Shown piece after piece: positions 1-9,827 of a stretch of 64,000 bases of DNA. Source of the stretch: Mangrovimonas sp. TPBH4 (GTDB lineage Bacteria; Bacteroidota; Bacteroidia; Flavobacteriales; Flavobacteriaceae); assembly GCF_001280505.1 (NCBI RefSeq), contig NZ_LBIO01000040.1:1-64000 (forward strand). Direction: 5' to 3'. Made by a program: the position numbers and the translations under genes. The number at the start of each line of letters is the position of its first letter. Position 1 is the first letter of the stretch. The notes beneath the pieces were generated by a model. That model saw nothing but the letters and a program-made list of their open reading frames with translations. It was not told the DNA's origin and did not search any database.

Positions 1-891
1 GTATAAACCATAGGTATAGACTCCTAATTTACTAAACCACAAATTATCACCAATGTGAATGGAATTGTTTCCTAAAGTAAATAAAATAGTAATTGAAAAT
101 AGAAGAGCCAATATAGTTGGATATAAACCCTCAATATAAACTAAGCTTATATTTGGTATGACAAATACCATAGAAATAGTAAAAACTAAAAAACTGTACT
201 TTAAATATTTTGGTATTTTCTCTACGAAACTTATGTAACTTTTTTTATGAATGAGTAAATATGCGGGCATTGCACCAAAAGCAAAATAATCTAAATGAGA
301 TAATACATCAATATGCCCTAATCCAAAATAAGTATAAATGAGTCGAGCAATATTTGCAATAACAATACTCAATATAATAAGAAGAGGAATACTTTTATTG
401 GAGATATAGTAAAATAACACTCCCCAAAGGATATAAAAATGTTCTTCTATACAAAGTGACCACATAACTCTTAAAGGAGCCCCGTCAGGAAATGTATTGG
501 TCATCATCATTTTATAATTTTCACCAAAGAATATTGATGTCAATAAATTTGGTTTGTAACCTTCATTTTCAAAAGGCAAGTTCAGGGCATTTAATATATA
601 TGGGGATACATAGGCAAATCCTATCATAAGATAGAATAGCGGCCAAATTCTCAAAATTCGCCTAGAGAAAAAATTCTTAAGAGAGATTCTCTTTGTATGT
701 TCTTTTTCATAAAGCAAAATGTATGTAATTAGAAATCCACTTAACACAAAAAAGAATGTCACCCCAATTCCCCCACTTTTAAGAAAAAAATCAATATAAG
801 TTATTCCCGTTTTAGGTACATGCAGAAAAAAAACCAAGAGAAAAGAAAAAAATCTTAGTGCATCAAATGTGTGAAAATGTCTTCTATTCAT
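1..891 (-). CDS. Acyltransferase 3 family membrane protein, C-terminus cut off by window edge
   Basis: Reading the minus strand from the ATG at 891 gives 297 codons without a stop, running off the window start, so the C-terminal part is missing. The protein is strongly hydrophobic, with many predicted membrane helices. It has the N-terminal pattern of OafA/YrhL-type O-acyltransferases: FDALRFFSFLLVFFLHV with the likely catalytic His near residue 22, then GVTFFFVLSGFLITY, and later MWSLCIEEHFY, matching the family's conserved W-S-L-x-x-E-E-x-F-Y block. Such enzymes move acyl groups onto surface polysaccharides or other envelope acceptors; the substrate cannot be told here. It lies 41 bp downstream of recO on the same strand and may be the last gene of the porZ-recO transcript. 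Confidence 0.85.
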   Translation of the reverse strand, partial: MNRRHFHTFDALRFFSFLLVFFLHVPKTGITYIDFFLKSGGIGVTFFFVLSGFLITYILLYEKEHTKRISLKNFFSRRILRIWPLFYLMIGFAYVSPYILNALNLPFENEGYKPNLLTSIFFGENYKMMMTNTFPDGAPLRVMWSLCIEEHFYILWGVLFYYISNKSIPLLIILSIVIANIARLIYTYFGLGHIDVLSHLDYFAFGAMPAYLLIHKKSYISFVEKIPKYLKYSFLVFTISMVFVIPNISLVYIEGLYPTILALLFSITILFTLGNNSIHIGDNLWFSKLGVYTYGLY

Positions 892-932
892 TATGTATGG
901 GTACCCTTAAAATTTCCTTATTTCAGTGAAAA

Positions 933-1652
933 TTAGTTAAACACCTGATTAAGCACTATCAAAGATTTCGGTTTTCTGAAATCCCCCAAATGCAACTCAT
1001 AATATAACAACAACATATTAAGGAAGGATTGACGCTGTTTTGAATTCAGTTTTACATTGGAAAGGCCTTCAAAATTTGTATTCAATAACTGTTTTAAAAT
1101 GCTCAAGTTTTCATCAGATATAGAATAAACACCATCATTGTGACTTTCAAACAAACCATTGCTCAAATTAAAATAAGGCTGAGAACTATTTGAAACATCC
1201 GGATAAAACCCTAAATGTCTCGTAAGCTGAAGCAAAAACAACAAATGGAAATTGGAAAATTGGGTTTCGTGATCCAACAGCAATAGGCAGTTTTTCAAAT
1301 AGTCGTAGAGAGCCTCGTTGGGCTCCTCTTCTCTCAAGGCGGTAGACAAGACTTCTGCGAGAAACATTACTATAGAACCCTTCAACAAATTTGTATGCAA
1401 AGACTCATATGGATGCTCTACCTTAATATCTTTGATAGTTTGAAGCGAATGATTGGGCTTGTAGTCTTCATCGATTTGTAACTGTGACAACATTTGAAAA
1501 TAGGCCACCTTAGAATTCCCCTTTTTACTTTTTAGAACGCCTCTCAAAATATAACTCACTGTCCCTCGATTGCGGGTATAACATTTTACAATTAAATCGT
1601 GGTCTCGATATTTTAGTTTGGACAGTACAATGACCTTATTTTTAGACAACAT
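933..1652 (-). CDS. recO: DNA repair protein RecO
   Basis: The 239-residue protein matches RecO in length and layout. An N-terminal OB-fold (about residues 1-80, beginning LSKNKVIVLSKLKYRDHDLI and followed by the typical GTVSYILRGVLKSKKG) precedes a helical domain with the LQLTRHLGFYPDVSN segment seen in Bacteroidetes RecO. RecO anneals ssDNA and, with RecR, loads RecA onto SSB-coated DNA in RecF-pathway gap repair. It acts in the cytoplasm. It starts 12 bp after the stop of porZ on the same strand, so the two are probably co-transcribed. The family zinc-ribbon cysteines are absent, as in other Flavobacteriia as far as I recall. Confidence 0.93.
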   Translation of the reverse strand: MLSKNKVIVLSKLKYRDHDLIVKCYTRNRGTVSYILRGVLKSKKGNSKVAYFQMLSQLQIDEDYKPNHSLQTIKDIKVEHPYESLHTNLLKGSIVMFLAEVLSTALREEEPNEALYDYLKNCLLLLDHETQFSNFHLLFLLQLTRHLGFYPDVSNSSQPYFNLSNGLFESHNDGVYSISDENLSILKQLLNTNFEGLSNVKLNSKQRQSFLNMLLLYYELHLGDFRKPKSLIVLNQVFN

Positions 1653-1664
1653 CAGCGAAAGACT

Positions 1665-4037
1665 TTATCTAACAATTAGCAACTTCAACACTTTAGTATC
1701 GAAAGAATCCAAATCGGAAATCATGATAAGATACACACCAGTAGCCACCACATTATTGGCAAGGTTTTTACCATTCCAAATCGCGGTTCCTCCATCAATG
1801 GCAAAATTGTAACCTGCTCTCGAGGTACGTTGGTTTACTCGCGATTGAGCTTCAGCCACCAAATTCCCCTCTATATCGGTAATTTTAATATTGACATTCT
1901 CGGTAAGCCCTTTTATTTTGACTCCTTTGGTAATATTATTCAGATCATCAAACCCTAAAAGATTATACTCGGGTCTTACCGGGTTAGGATACACAAAGGC
2001 ATCATCCAACTCGTCCTCCGTCTTCGAACCACCTGCTAAAAAGGAAACTAACCCATTCTCAGTTGCAAAATAAACCCGCCCATTTTCACTATCAATGGAA
2101 ATGTCATTAATTACATCCGATGGTAATGGAGAATTGCTTTTCGTAAAATGATAAATTGTTTCCTGTCCGTCTGGAGAAAAGTAAAACACGCCTGAAGTTA
2201 AGGTCCCAATCCATTTATTGTTGGAGCCATCAACTTTGATATCCGTAATAAACTGATCCGCCAAAAGTTCTTGGGCAATATCGTCTTCTAAAATGACTAT
2301 TTCATTGACCGTTGGATTGGGATTCTCCAGAAAATTTGCCGTATTGTAAAGAACTCGCAATCCTTTTATGGTTCCAATCCACAATTGATTTCTATTATCC
2401 ATTGCTAGGGCCCTTACAATGGAGGAAGGCATGTTCTGTTCAACACTATAAACTCTATTAATCGAATTTCCGTTCTCATTATATGCTAAAACTCCATTAT
2501 GATAACCTCCTGTCCACTTAGTTCCATTATTATCGATTACTAAATCTGAATATCCCCACTCACCACTAAATCCATCTGGGATTATTTCATTAAAGCTGTA
2601 CGAATTCCAATCACCCGTAGTGGGATTATAAGATTTTAATGGACTGTCAACCCTTCCTGTCATGGTCCATAACACACCGTTCCTATCAAATTGAGAAGCA
2701 CTTTGCCTAATGCTAAAGTAATTTGGGTTTCCTGGAATCACCAAGGACTCCAATCCACTATTGGTATTATCCAGCAAGATAGTTGGAACTTCATTATCTA
2801 TCTGCAATATCCCATTTTGGAAAGAACTGACAAAAACCTGGGACAACTTGAAAGGATTCACTGCTACATAGTTAAGGTTTCTAGCTCCAAAAACACTATC
2901 TTTAGAGGTATTGATCCATTGTTCCCCTTTCAAATGACTCACTCCAAACAATATTGATGGAGAAGGAGCATAATCAACGGTATACCCACCAAAAGTAACC
3001 CATAAATTATTATTGCCTGCCTGAATTTTAAAAGCGTCATTTCTTAGAGGCCCTCCAGGACGAATTTCAAAATAAGTAGAAGGGCTGTTGAGTTCTGTTT
3101 GGAGTAAGCCAACACTATCAGTTCCAATATAAATATGATTATTTGAAACTGTAGCAGCACTAAAATTAGTTGTATAAATTCCCGTAACCTGGGCATCACT
3201 AATTAAATTAAAATTGGCATCATAGATGAATACATCCTTTTTGGTCGTAACAATTAAAAAATCCCCCACAGATTTCATATCCAAAGGAATATCTGTATAT
3301 GTATATAATTGGTCCAATAAAGTGTCTTCTAACTCATAAATTGATTTATTTGCCCTGATAGTATACAATCTTCCATTCACTCCTCTTATACCAATAAAAT
3401 TACCGCCCACAACTCCTTGCCATTGCTGATAATCAATTAAATTTGGATTGCTCAGCTCAGCTCTTTTTATACCATTGTTATTTGAACAGGCTGCATAAAT
3501 GTAACCATCGTGAACTGTGGTTTGGTTCACAGTAATTTGAGAACCCCCATTTCCGATAAAAAACGTATCTCCAAACTCCAAATACTCTAAATCATAAACC
3601 GAAATACCATAAACTGTTGAAATGTAAACCAAGCCCTCGTATTCATAGAAGTCATTGATTCGTTTTAAATTTGGAGAAATAGTTTCCTTTTCAAGAATAT
3701 CAACTACCGTTAAAATCTCATGCTCACTGCCCTGAACCACTTCCATCAATCCATTTTCATAACCAATCAGTAGCAGGTCATAATTTTCACTATAAGCAAT
3801 AGTAGAAATAACATCCCCTGACAGTCCTTCAACTGTAGTAACCGTTTCTATGTCCTGAGTATATTCATCATAAATAAAAATGGCATTTTCTGAAGCAGCA
3901 TATATTTTATCATTTCCCTGTACCACATCTTTAATGTCGTAATAAGAGAAATGCCCCTCCCAAAGCACAGAATAATCCTGTGAAAAACAATTTATTGCAA
4001 ATAAAAAAACTAGAAGTCGTATAGTTTTATAAACCAT
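1665..4037 (-). CDS. porZ: T9SS accessory beta-propeller protein PorZ
   Basis: The 790-residue protein begins with a signal peptide (about residues 1-19, ending in CFSQ). It continues as two seven-bladed-type propellers: an N-terminal one with repeated 'xIYAASENAIFIYD' type blades, and a second with two-component-regulator-propeller blades such as NNKWIGTLTSGVFYF. It ends in a T9SS-type C-terminal domain starting at FVYPNPVRPEYN and closing GVYLIMISDLDSFDTKVLKL. In Porphyromonas gingivalis, PorZ is a surface protein of the T9SS attachment complex that presents A-LPS to the sortase PorU; the flavobacterial glycolipid partner is unknown. It is the first gene of an apparent porZ-recO operon. The three T9SS cargo proteins encoded at 42-52 kb would use this machinery. 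Confidence 0.85.
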   Translation of the reverse strand: MVYKTIRLLVFLFAINCFSQDYSVLWEGHFSYYDIKDVVQGNDKIYAASENAIFIYDEYTQDIETVTTVEGLSGDVISTIAYSENYDLLLIGYENGLMEVVQGSEHEILTVVDILEKETISPNLKRINDFYEYEGLVYISTVYGISVYDLEYLEFGDTFFIGNGGSQITVNQTTVHDGYIYAACSNNNGIKRAELSNPNLIDYQQWQGVVGGNFIGIRGVNGRLYTIRANKSIYELEDTLLDQLYTYTDIPLDMKSVGDFLIVTTKKDVFIYDANFNLISDAQVTGIYTTNFSAATVSNNHIYIGTDSVGLLQTELNSPSTYFEIRPGGPLRNDAFKIQAGNNNLWVTFGGYTVDYAPSPSILFGVSHLKGEQWINTSKDSVFGARNLNYVAVNPFKLSQVFVSSFQNGILQIDNEVPTILLDNTNSGLESLVIPGNPNYFSIRQSASQFDRNGVLWTMTGRVDSPLKSYNPTTGDWNSYSFNEIIPDGFSGEWGYSDLVIDNNGTKWTGGYHNGVLAYNENGNSINRVYSVEQNMPSSIVRALAMDNRNQLWIGTIKGLRVLYNTANFLENPNPTVNEIVILEDDIAQELLADQFITDIKVDGSNNKWIGTLTSGVFYFSPDGQETIYHFTKSNSPLPSDVINDISIDSENGRVYFATENGLVSFLAGGSKTEDELDDAFVYPNPVRPEYNLLGFDDLNNITKGVKIKGLTENVNIKITDIEGNLVAEAQSRVNQRTSRAGYNFAIDGGTAIWNGKNLANNVVATGVYLIMISDLDSFDTKVLKLLIVR

Positions 4038-4110
4038 CTTAAAATATTAAGGTTCAAATATATTTATTACAAACGAGAATTTATATATAATCATATGCTT
4101 AAGGGCAATA

Positions 4111-4143
4111 AAAAAGCTCCCATTTTTCAATGGAAGCTTTTTA
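4111..4143 (-). terminator. Rho-independent terminator of gdhA
   Basis: AAAAAGCTTCCATT and its near-perfect complement form a hairpin around a short loop. It is followed on the minus strand by a T-rich run and sits 23 bp after the gdhA stop. Confidence 0.8.
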
Positions 4144-4165
4144 AAATTCATTATGATAGTTTGTG

Positions 4166-5509
4166 TTACACTACTCCTTGAGCCAACATGGCATCTGCTA
4201 CCTTAACAAATCCGGCAATGTTTGCACCTTTTACATAATCTACATAGCCATCTTGATCTTTTCCATATTCAATACAAGCTTCATGAATATTAGCCATGAT
4301 TTCTTTTAGCTTATTATCAACCTCATCTCTTGTCCAGTTATAACGTAAAGAGTTTTGCGTCATTTCCAAACCAGAAGTTGCTACACCACCAGCATTAGAT
4401 GCTTTACCTGGTGCGAATAGGATTTTAGCCTTGTGGAATTCAGTAATGGCCTCTTTGGTCGAAGGCATATTGGCTCCTTCACTCACACAGATACAACCAT
4501 TTTCCACTAGCATTTTAGCATCCTCTCCGTTAAGTTCGTTTTGAGTAGCACATGGCAAGGCAATATCACAAGTCACTTCCCAAGGTGTTTTACCTTCGAA
4601 GAATTTAGCATTTGGATATTCGTTTACGTACTCACTAATACGTCCTCTTTTTACATTTTTCAACTCCATTACATAGGCTAATTTACCAGCATCGATACCT
4701 TCTTCATCTATAATATATCCAGAAGAATCAGATAAAGTTACTACTTTACCACCTAGCTGAGTTGCTTTTTCAGCAGCATATTGCGCCACGTTTCCAGATC
4801 CAGAAACTACCACTGTTTTTCCTTCAAAGCTGTCTCCCTTTGTTTGCAACATACTTTGTGCAAAATATACGTTACCGTAACCTGTTGCCTCTGGACGGAT
4901 CAAAGATCCTCCCCATGACAATCCCTTACCGGTCAACACTCCTGAAAACTCATTTCTTAGCTTTTTATACATTCCGAATAGGAACCCAATTTCTCTAGCT
5001 CCTACACCAATATCACCAGCAGGAATATCGGTTTGAGGACCAATATGACGGAACATTTCACTCATAAAGGCATGACAGAATCTCATGATTTCATTATCAC
5101 TCTTCCCTTTAGGATCGAAGTCACTTCCTCCTTTTCCACCACCCATGGGCAATGTGGTCAAACTATTTTTAAACACCTGTTCAAATGCCAAGAACTTAAG
5201 GATACTCATATTTACCGAAGGGTGGAAACGCAAACCGCCTTTATATGGTCCGATTGCAGAATTCATTTGAACTCTATATCCTCTGTTCACCTGGATTTCG
5301 CCTTCATCGTCAACCCAACAAACTCTAAAAGTAATGACACGTTCTGGCTCAACCATTCTTAACAGGATGTTCTTCCCGTGATAAATATCTTGCTCTGCAA
5401 TGTAAGGAATTACAGTCTCTGCAACTTCCTCAACCGCCTGTAAAAACTCAGGTTCTTGCCCATTTCTTTCTTTTACAAGGTCTAAAAAAGCATCTATTTT
5501 TTCTCTCAT
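4166..5509 (-). CDS. gdhA: NADP-specific glutamate dehydrogenase
   Basis: The 447-residue length is that of the hexameric class-I glutamate dehydrogenases, which make glutamate from 2-oxoglutarate and ammonia with NAD(P)H. The catalytic block PMGGGKGGSDFDPKG is present, with the catalytic Lys at about residue 126. The substrate loop GPYKGGLRFHP and a dinucleotide-binding VVSGSGNVAQYAAEK stretch near residue 236 follow. The C-terminal APGKASNAGGVATSGLEM block is complete. NADP rather than NAD preference is inferred from overall similarity to bacterial GdhA. It is a stand-alone unit with its own terminator. Upstream on the minus strand is a -7 box, TATCTTTG, at 5549-5556. Confidence 0.95.
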   Translation of the reverse strand: MREKIDAFLDLVKERNGQEPEFLQAVEEVAETVIPYIAEQDIYHGKNILLRMVEPERVITFRVCWVDDEGEIQVNRGYRVQMNSAIGPYKGGLRFHPSVNMSILKFLAFEQVFKNSLTTLPMGGGKGGSDFDPKGKSDNEIMRFCHAFMSEMFRHIGPQTDIPAGDIGVGAREIGFLFGMYKKLRNEFSGVLTGKGLSWGGSLIRPEATGYGNVYFAQSMLQTKGDSFEGKTVVVSGSGNVAQYAAEKATQLGGKVVTLSDSSGYIIDEEGIDAGKLAYVMELKNVKRGRISEYVNEYPNAKFFEGKTPWEVTCDIALPCATQNELNGEDAKMLVENGCICVSEGANMPSTKEAITEFHKAKILFAPGKASNAGGVATSGLEMTQNSLRYNWTRDEVDNKLKEIMANIHEACIEYGKDQDGYVDYVKGANIAGFVKVADAMLAQGVV

Positions 5510-5548
5510 TATATTAAATATTAAAAATCAAAGGTTCTTTTCGAGGCG

Positions 5549-5556
5549 CAAAGATA
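5549..5556 (-). promoter_or_regulatory. Putative -7 box of the gdhA promoter
   Basis: On the minus strand this reads TATCTTTG, a match to the Bacteroidetes TAnnTTTG -7 element, 40 bp before the gdhA start. No TTTG element was found at the usual distance, so this is only half of a consensus promoter. Confidence 0.45.
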
Positions 5557-5673
5557 GGGAATCTTTAAAAAATTAAACTTATTTTTTTGATATTCTCAAA
5601 ATAAATTTAACTCAATGTTAATCTCATAATTAAACCTCAAAATTGTACTTAATTACTTGTTAAAATGCTTTTA

Positions 5674-5704
5674 TTTGTTTGTTAATGCACTTTTTCTATA
5701 TTTG
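5674..5704 (+). promoter_or_regulatory. Bacteroidetes-type promoter (TTTG-N19-TAnnTTTG)
   Basis: TTTG at 5674-5677 and TATATTTG at 5697-5704 are separated by exactly 19 nt, the consensus geometry of primary-sigma promoters in Bacteroidetes. The downstream gene starts at 5739, leaving a short leader. Confidence 0.75.
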
Positions 5705-5738
5705 TTAACATCATTTGCCCTAGGACAAACCAAACCAT

Positions 5739-6578
5739 ATGAAGCTTAATTTCAAACTATTATCCATTATATTTCTCTTTTCAACCACCTATAATGGATT
5801 TTCTCAATTGGGTTTTTCACACGAAATCGGGGCAATTGTTGGTCCAGTTCAATTTCGTTCAGATTTTGGAAGCCGTAACGACGAAGAAACCAACTACGGT
5901 AACTCCGGGATTGGAATAGGTATTATCCATTATATCAATTTTGCCTATCGGGCCGATTGTAACTGTTACTCTACAGATACTTATTTTAACGATCACTTTA
6001 AGCTAAGATCGGAAATTTCATGGAACAAAACCATTTTGGATCACCATGGGCAATGGGTAAGACCTAGTAAAACCAGTGAAAATGCACAGCGTTTGAGAGA
6101 CCACCATGGGGTAGCAGAAAATTTTGATGTTGGAATGCAGTTGGAATATTTCCCAAGAAGTATCCGTTCATTTCAAGCTTTCAGTTACAGGTTTGCGCCT
6201 TTTGTAAGTTTGGGAGCGCACTATACCTCGGCGTCGCCACAAGCCAGCACTACACATGGCAATGGTCTAATTAATGACCCTAGTAATATTTATTCCTATT
6301 GGTACGAAAATCCTGTATACCTACCCCCATTACCTCCGGGAGCTTCTCCTTTGTCACGGGAATATCCAATTAACACAGACCATATCAACACATGGTCCGT
6401 TGTTACCAGTGTTGGGGTGCGATACAAACTCGGAATCCTTTCCGATTTAATGCTGGACCTACGTTGGCAATACTATTTTAGTGATTGGATTGATGGCTTT
6501 AACCATAAATTGAGCTACAACAAATATAACGACTGGTTGATTTGGTTGAATTTTGGATACATTTACTACCTAGATTAA
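5739..6578 (+). CDS. Conserved Flavobacteriia secreted/outer-membrane protein (THC0290_0291-like)
   Basis: This 279-residue protein has an N-terminal signal peptide (to about GFSQ, residue 22) and then alternating aromatic-rich strands ending LIWLNFGYIYYLD, which suggests a small outer-membrane beta-barrel. Features include GIGIGIIHYINFAYRADCNC, YFNDHFKLRSEISWNKT and NTWSVVTSVGVRYKLG. From memory it resembles a Flavobacteriia family called THC0290_0291, whose members are sometimes mislabelled glutamate dehydrogenase because they lie beside gdhA, as here. No catalytic motif is visible, and the role is unknown. It is transcribed divergently from gdhA, from a strong consensus promoter. Confidence 0.7.
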   Translation: MKLNFKLLSIIFLFSTTYNGFSQLGFSHEIGAIVGPVQFRSDFGSRNDEETNYGNSGIGIGIIHYINFAYRADCNCYSTDTYFNDHFKLRSEISWNKTILDHHGQWVRPSKTSENAQRLRDHHGVAENFDVGMQLEYFPRSIRSFQAFSYRFAPFVSLGAHYTSASPQASTTHGNGLINDPSNIYSYWYENPVYLPPLPPGASPLSREYPINTDHINTWSVVTSVGVRYKLGILSDLMLDLRWQYYFSDWIDGFNHKLSYNKYNDWLIWLNFGYIYYLD

Positions 6579-6591
6579 ATCAATACCATAT

Positions 6592-6622
6592 AAAAAAAGC
6601 AGGCTAATTGGCCTGCTTTTTT
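6592..6622. terminator. Bidirectional terminator
   Basis: The hairpin AAAAAAGCAGGC-taattg-GCCTGCTTTTTT, with A and T runs on both sides, separates two convergent genes ending at 6578 and 6639. It can serve both. Confidence 0.85.
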
Positions 6623-6638
6623 AGTTTTATATCTCTAT

Positions 6639-7778
6639 CTACCCAATCGCTTGTTCCAAGTCCGCAATCAAGTCCTCCATATCTTCAATTCCTACACTTA
6701 ACCGAATCAAGGAATCTACAATTCCCGTTTGCTCCCTTTTTTCCTTCGGAATACTGGCATGGGTCATACTCGCTGGATGACCAGCCAAGGATTCCACGCC
6801 TCCCAAAGATTCTGCCAAGGTGAAGATCTTTAAATTTTCAACAATCTTAATGGCTTCTTTATAATTGTTGCCCTTTGTTGTAAATGATACCATCCCACCA
6901 AAATCCTTCATCTGTGTTTTTGCGATTTCATGGTTTGGGTGCGATTCAAAACCAGGCCAGCAAACATTTTCAATCTTTGGATGAGCTTTCAGGTACTCTG
7001 CCACGGCTCGTCCATTCTCGCAATGCCTTTGCATTCGTATATGCAACGTTTTAATTCCTCTTAACACCAAAAAGCTATCCTGAGGCCCGCACACAGCACC
7101 ACTAGCATTCTGAACAAAATAAAGCCTATCTGCCAATTCTTTGTCCTTTACAATCAAAGTCCCCATGACAACATCGCTATGTCCTCCCAAATATTTCGTA
7201 GCAGAATGCATTACAATATCCGCTCCCAAATCTAATGGTTGCTGTAAATAAGGCGTAGCAAACGTATTGTCAACAGCTAACAATACATCGTATTTCTTGG
7301 CAATGCCGGCCACAGATTTAATATCGATAATATTCATCATTGGGTTGGTTGGTGTTTCCACCCAAATAAGCTTGGTATTGCTATTGACATAATTTTCAAT
7401 TCTATTTGCATTTTCCATTCCCACGAAATGAAATACAATTCCAAAACGCTCAAAAATCTTTGTAAATAATCGGTAACTCCCTCCATACAAATCGTTGGTT
7501 GAAATCACTTCATCCCCCGGATTCAATAATTTGATTACGGCATCAATAGCTGCCAAACCAGAACCAAACGCCAATCCATAGTTCCCATTTTCAATACTTG
7601 CCAAAGCTTTTTCCAAGGCATGGCGTGTTGGGTTTTGGCTTCGCGAATATTCATAGCCTTTATGACCACCTGGAGTGGATTGCGCGTAAGTGGATGTTTG
7701 ATAAATTGGGGGCATCACAGCTCCATAAGCCTTGTCGTGTTCCTGCCCACCATGTATGGTTTTGGTATTAAATTTCAT
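6639..7778 (-). CDS. Cystathionine gamma-synthase/lyase family PLP enzyme
   Basis: The 379-residue protein is a full-length member of the Cys/Met-metabolism PLP family (trans-sulfuration). The PLP-binding lysine lies in MHSATKYLGGHSDVVMG at about residue 195. YEYSRSQNPTRHALE supplies the phosphate-binding Tyr/Arg of the neighbouring subunit, and VETPTNPMMNIIDI is the typical central block. The family interconverts cysteine and homocysteine through cystathionine; sequence alone does not separate synthase (metB) from lyase (mccB/cth), and many Bacteroidetes enzymes do both. It stands alone, with a consensus promoter at 7795-7825 and a shared terminator. Confidence 0.88.
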   Translation of the reverse strand: MKFNTKTIHGGQEHDKAYGAVMPPIYQTSTYAQSTPGGHKGYEYSRSQNPTRHALEKALASIENGNYGLAFGSGLAAIDAVIKLLNPGDEVISTNDLYGGSYRLFTKIFERFGIVFHFVGMENANRIENYVNSNTKLIWVETPTNPMMNIIDIKSVAGIAKKYDVLLAVDNTFATPYLQQPLDLGADIVMHSATKYLGGHSDVVMGTLIVKDKELADRLYFVQNASGAVCGPQDSFLVLRGIKTLHIRMQRHCENGRAVAEYLKAHPKIENVCWPGFESHPNHEIAKTQMKDFGGMVSFTTKGNNYKEAIKIVENLKIFTLAESLGGVESLAGHPASMTHASIPKEKREQTGIVDSLIRLSVGIEDMEDLIADLEQAIG

Positions 7779-7794
7779 ATAAAATGGTTTTAAA

Positions 7795-7825
7795 CAAATT
7801 TAGGCTTTAATTCGCTGTATTCAAA
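7795..7825 (-). promoter_or_regulatory. Bacteroidetes-type promoter (TTTG-N19-TAnnTTTG)
   Basis: On the minus strand, TTTG (7822-7825) and TAAATTTG (7795-7802) are separated by exactly 19 nt, and the -7 box lies 16 bp before the start of the trans-sulfuration gene at 7778. This is a perfect match to the group's housekeeping promoter. Confidence 0.75.
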
Positions 7826-7864
7826 TGGATGTTATACCTTTAACTTCCAAAATTGACCCTTCCT

Positions 7865-8584
7865 ATGAAAAAATATCTGTCCCTGTTTGCCCTAAGTCTA
7901 TTTCTTTTCAACTGTGCCGAAGATGCGTCTTTAAAATTTGAAGATTCATTTCTTTCACTTCCTTCCGGAGCAAAAATCGAGGTATTATACCCAAAGGCAA
8001 CAGGGCCTTCCGAAGTAGCCAAAACAATCAACACTGCCATCGATTCATACATCGCCAATCAAATATCCTTCAATGACAGTATTCCTCCTGGCGATGTCAA
8101 AGATGCCATAGAAAAATTCAATTCGGAATATACTGGTTTTAAAGATGAATTTGAAGATAGCGAAGCCAGATGGGAAGCTTTGGTTGAAGGGGAAGTACAG
8201 TACCAATCTCCAGAAATTTTATGTATTTCCATAAACACCTATCTATATACAGGCGGTGCTCATGGCAATGACCGCATCGATTTCTTGAATTTCAACCCAA
8301 ATACAGGGCAATTATATTCTACCCAAGATCTCATTACAGATATGGCAGGGTTTAGCAAACTTGTAGAAGCTAACCTAAAAAAAGAACAGGCCAAAAAAGC
8401 AAAGGACAAGGCCATGGAAGACCTTTTCTTCGGAAAGGATTTCCAACTACCGGAATCCATTGGCTTTAATGAAGATGGTGTTATTATCCTTTACAATACT
8501 TATGAAATAGCCTCCTATGCACAAGGCATTACCGAGTTTTTAATTCCTTATGATGAAGCAAATTCTTTTCTTAGCATCAACTGA
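7865..8584 (+). CDS. Lipoprotein with DUF4163/DUF3298 (RsiV-like) domains
   Basis: I chose the ATG at 7865 ([17 protein letters not shown]) over an upstream in-frame TTG at 7853, because it opens directly into a lipoprotein signal peptide with Cys at about residue 17. The rest (about 239 aa in all) has the DUF4163 segment followed by DUF3298, with [16 protein letters not shown] and [17 protein letters not shown], the hallmark of that family and of the lysozyme-binding anti-sigma factor RsiV. No cytoplasmic anti-sigma part is present, so this is a stand-alone periplasmic domain protein of unknown ligand. Its 3' end overlaps the convergent antiporter gene by 8 bp. Confidence 0.82.
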   Translation: MKKYLSLFALSLFLFNCAEDASLKFEDSFLSLPSGAKIEVLYPKATGPSEVAKTINTAIDSYIANQISFNDSIPPGDVKDAIEKFNSEYTGFKDEFEDSEARWEALVEGEVQYQSPEILCISINTYLYTGGAHGNDRIDFLNFNPNTGQLYSTQDLITDMAGFSKLVEANLKKEQAKKAKDKAMEDLFFGKDFQLPESIGFNEDGVIILYNTYEIASYAQGITEFLIPYDEANSFLSIN

Positions 8585-9824
8585 TTTTTTTGGTAAATCG
8601 TTTAATAACTGGCTCCACTGTTAAACCTTGACCAATGATAGAAAACACCACAATAATATAGGTAATTACCAAAAATAAATCACGGTGCATTTCTGGTTTT
8701 AAGCTTAGTGCCAAGGCAATGGAAATACCACCACGTAAACCACCCCAGGTCATGATTAGATTGGTAAAAGGGACAAAGCCCAACCTTTGCGCATAGACTT
8801 TTATGGGCACCCAAAGCGAGATATAACGGCATAATAAAATAATCGGCACTGCTATCAAGCCAGCCAAAACATAACTGGTTTCAAAACTCAAAACCAACAT
8901 TTCCATCCCTATCATCACAAAGAGAATGGTATTCAATAAAACATCAATAAGTTCCCAAAACTTGTCTACGTAAAGTTCCACAACATCAGACATGGCTGAA
9001 TTTCTCACGGTATCATTTCCAACAATCAAACCAGCCACTACAATAGCCAATGGTGCCGACACATGAAGTTTGTGTGACAATAAAGTCCCTCCCATCACGG
9101 CCGCAATCGTGATGATCACTTCAATTTCATAATTGTCTATGGATTTCATCAAACGATAAGTTACCCAGCCCAACAACAAGCCTAATGCGATGCCGCCCAG
9201 AACTTCCTGTCCAAACAGCTTCAAGATATCCGTTGCTACCAATTCCGAATTTGGAAAAGCGGCTACCGAAAAAATTGTCAAGAACACGACCACTCCAACA
9301 CCATCATTAAACAAGGACTCTCCCACAATTTTTGTTTCCAATATTTTGGGAGCATTGGCCTTTTTCAAAATTCCTAAAACGGCAATTGGATCCGTCGGCG
9401 ATATCAAGGCTCCAAACAACAAACAGTATATATAGGCCACGTCTAAACCAATTAACAACAGTAAATAGTACATTAAGGTTCCTACCAAAAAAGTAGACAC
9501 CAAGACCCCTAAAGTTGCAAATAGTAAGACAGGTCCTCGTTGCACTTTCAATTGGGAAAAATTGGTATGCAAAGCCCCAGCGAACAACAGAAAACTCAAC
9601 ATTACATCCAACAGGACCGTTTTAAAATCAATTTGTGAAATGAATTCCTTTTCATGCGCCAACAGGGTATCGTCAAACCTTGACACCCCTAAAACAGCTA
9701 AGGTAAATACAATGGTAATCACCATTAAGCCAATGGTAATTGGCAATTTTAAAAATCTAACATTGATATAGCCAAAAATGGCCGCAAGCACTATTAAAAT
9801 AGTGGCAATACCGTAGTAATCCAT
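8577..9824 (-). CDS. Cation:proton antiporter, CPA1/NhaP type
   Basis: The 415-residue protein has about twelve predicted membrane helices and no long cytoplasmic tail. It contains the CPA1 signatures [19 protein letters not shown] and [14 protein letters not shown], the latter carrying the ion-binding Asn-Asp pair, and [16 protein letters not shown] near the C-terminus. It should exchange Na+ (or K+) for H+ across the inner membrane for pH and salt homeostasis, fitting a marine lifestyle. The start follows the DinB gene's stop by 3 bp, so the two are likely co-transcribed. Ion specificity cannot be read from sequence. Confidence 0.9.
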   Translation of the reverse strand: MDYYGIATILIVLAAIFGYINVRFLKLPITIGLMVITIVFTLAVLGVSRFDDTLLAHEKEFISQIDFKTVLLDVMLSFLLFAGALHTNFSQLKVQRGPVLLFATLGVLVSTFLVGTLMYYLLLLIGLDVAYIYCLLFGALISPTDPIAVLGILKKANAPKILETKIVGESLFNDGVGVVVFLTIFSVAAFPNSELVATDILKLFGQEVLGGIALGLLLGWVTYRLMKSIDNYEIEVIITIAAVMGGTLLSHKLHVSAPLAIVVAGLIVGNDTVRNSAMSDVVELYVDKFWELIDVLLNTILFVMIGMEMLVLSFETSYVLAGLIAVPIILLCRYISLWVPIKVYAQRLGFVPFTNLIMTWGGLRGGISIALALSLKPEMHRDLFLVITYIIVVFSIIGQGLTVEPVIKRFTKKIS

Positions 9825-9827
9825 AAA

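Noticed and set aside
1590-1615. TCTCGATA inside recO, resembling the repeat's outer box
   Set aside because: Only eight bases match, within a conserved coding region, and no arm or hairpin follows.
5617-5708. GTTAA repeats upstream of the gene at 5739
   Set aside because: The spacings are 42, 22 and 23 bp in very AT-rich DNA, and a complete consensus promoter already explains the region; the 11-bp pair is absent.
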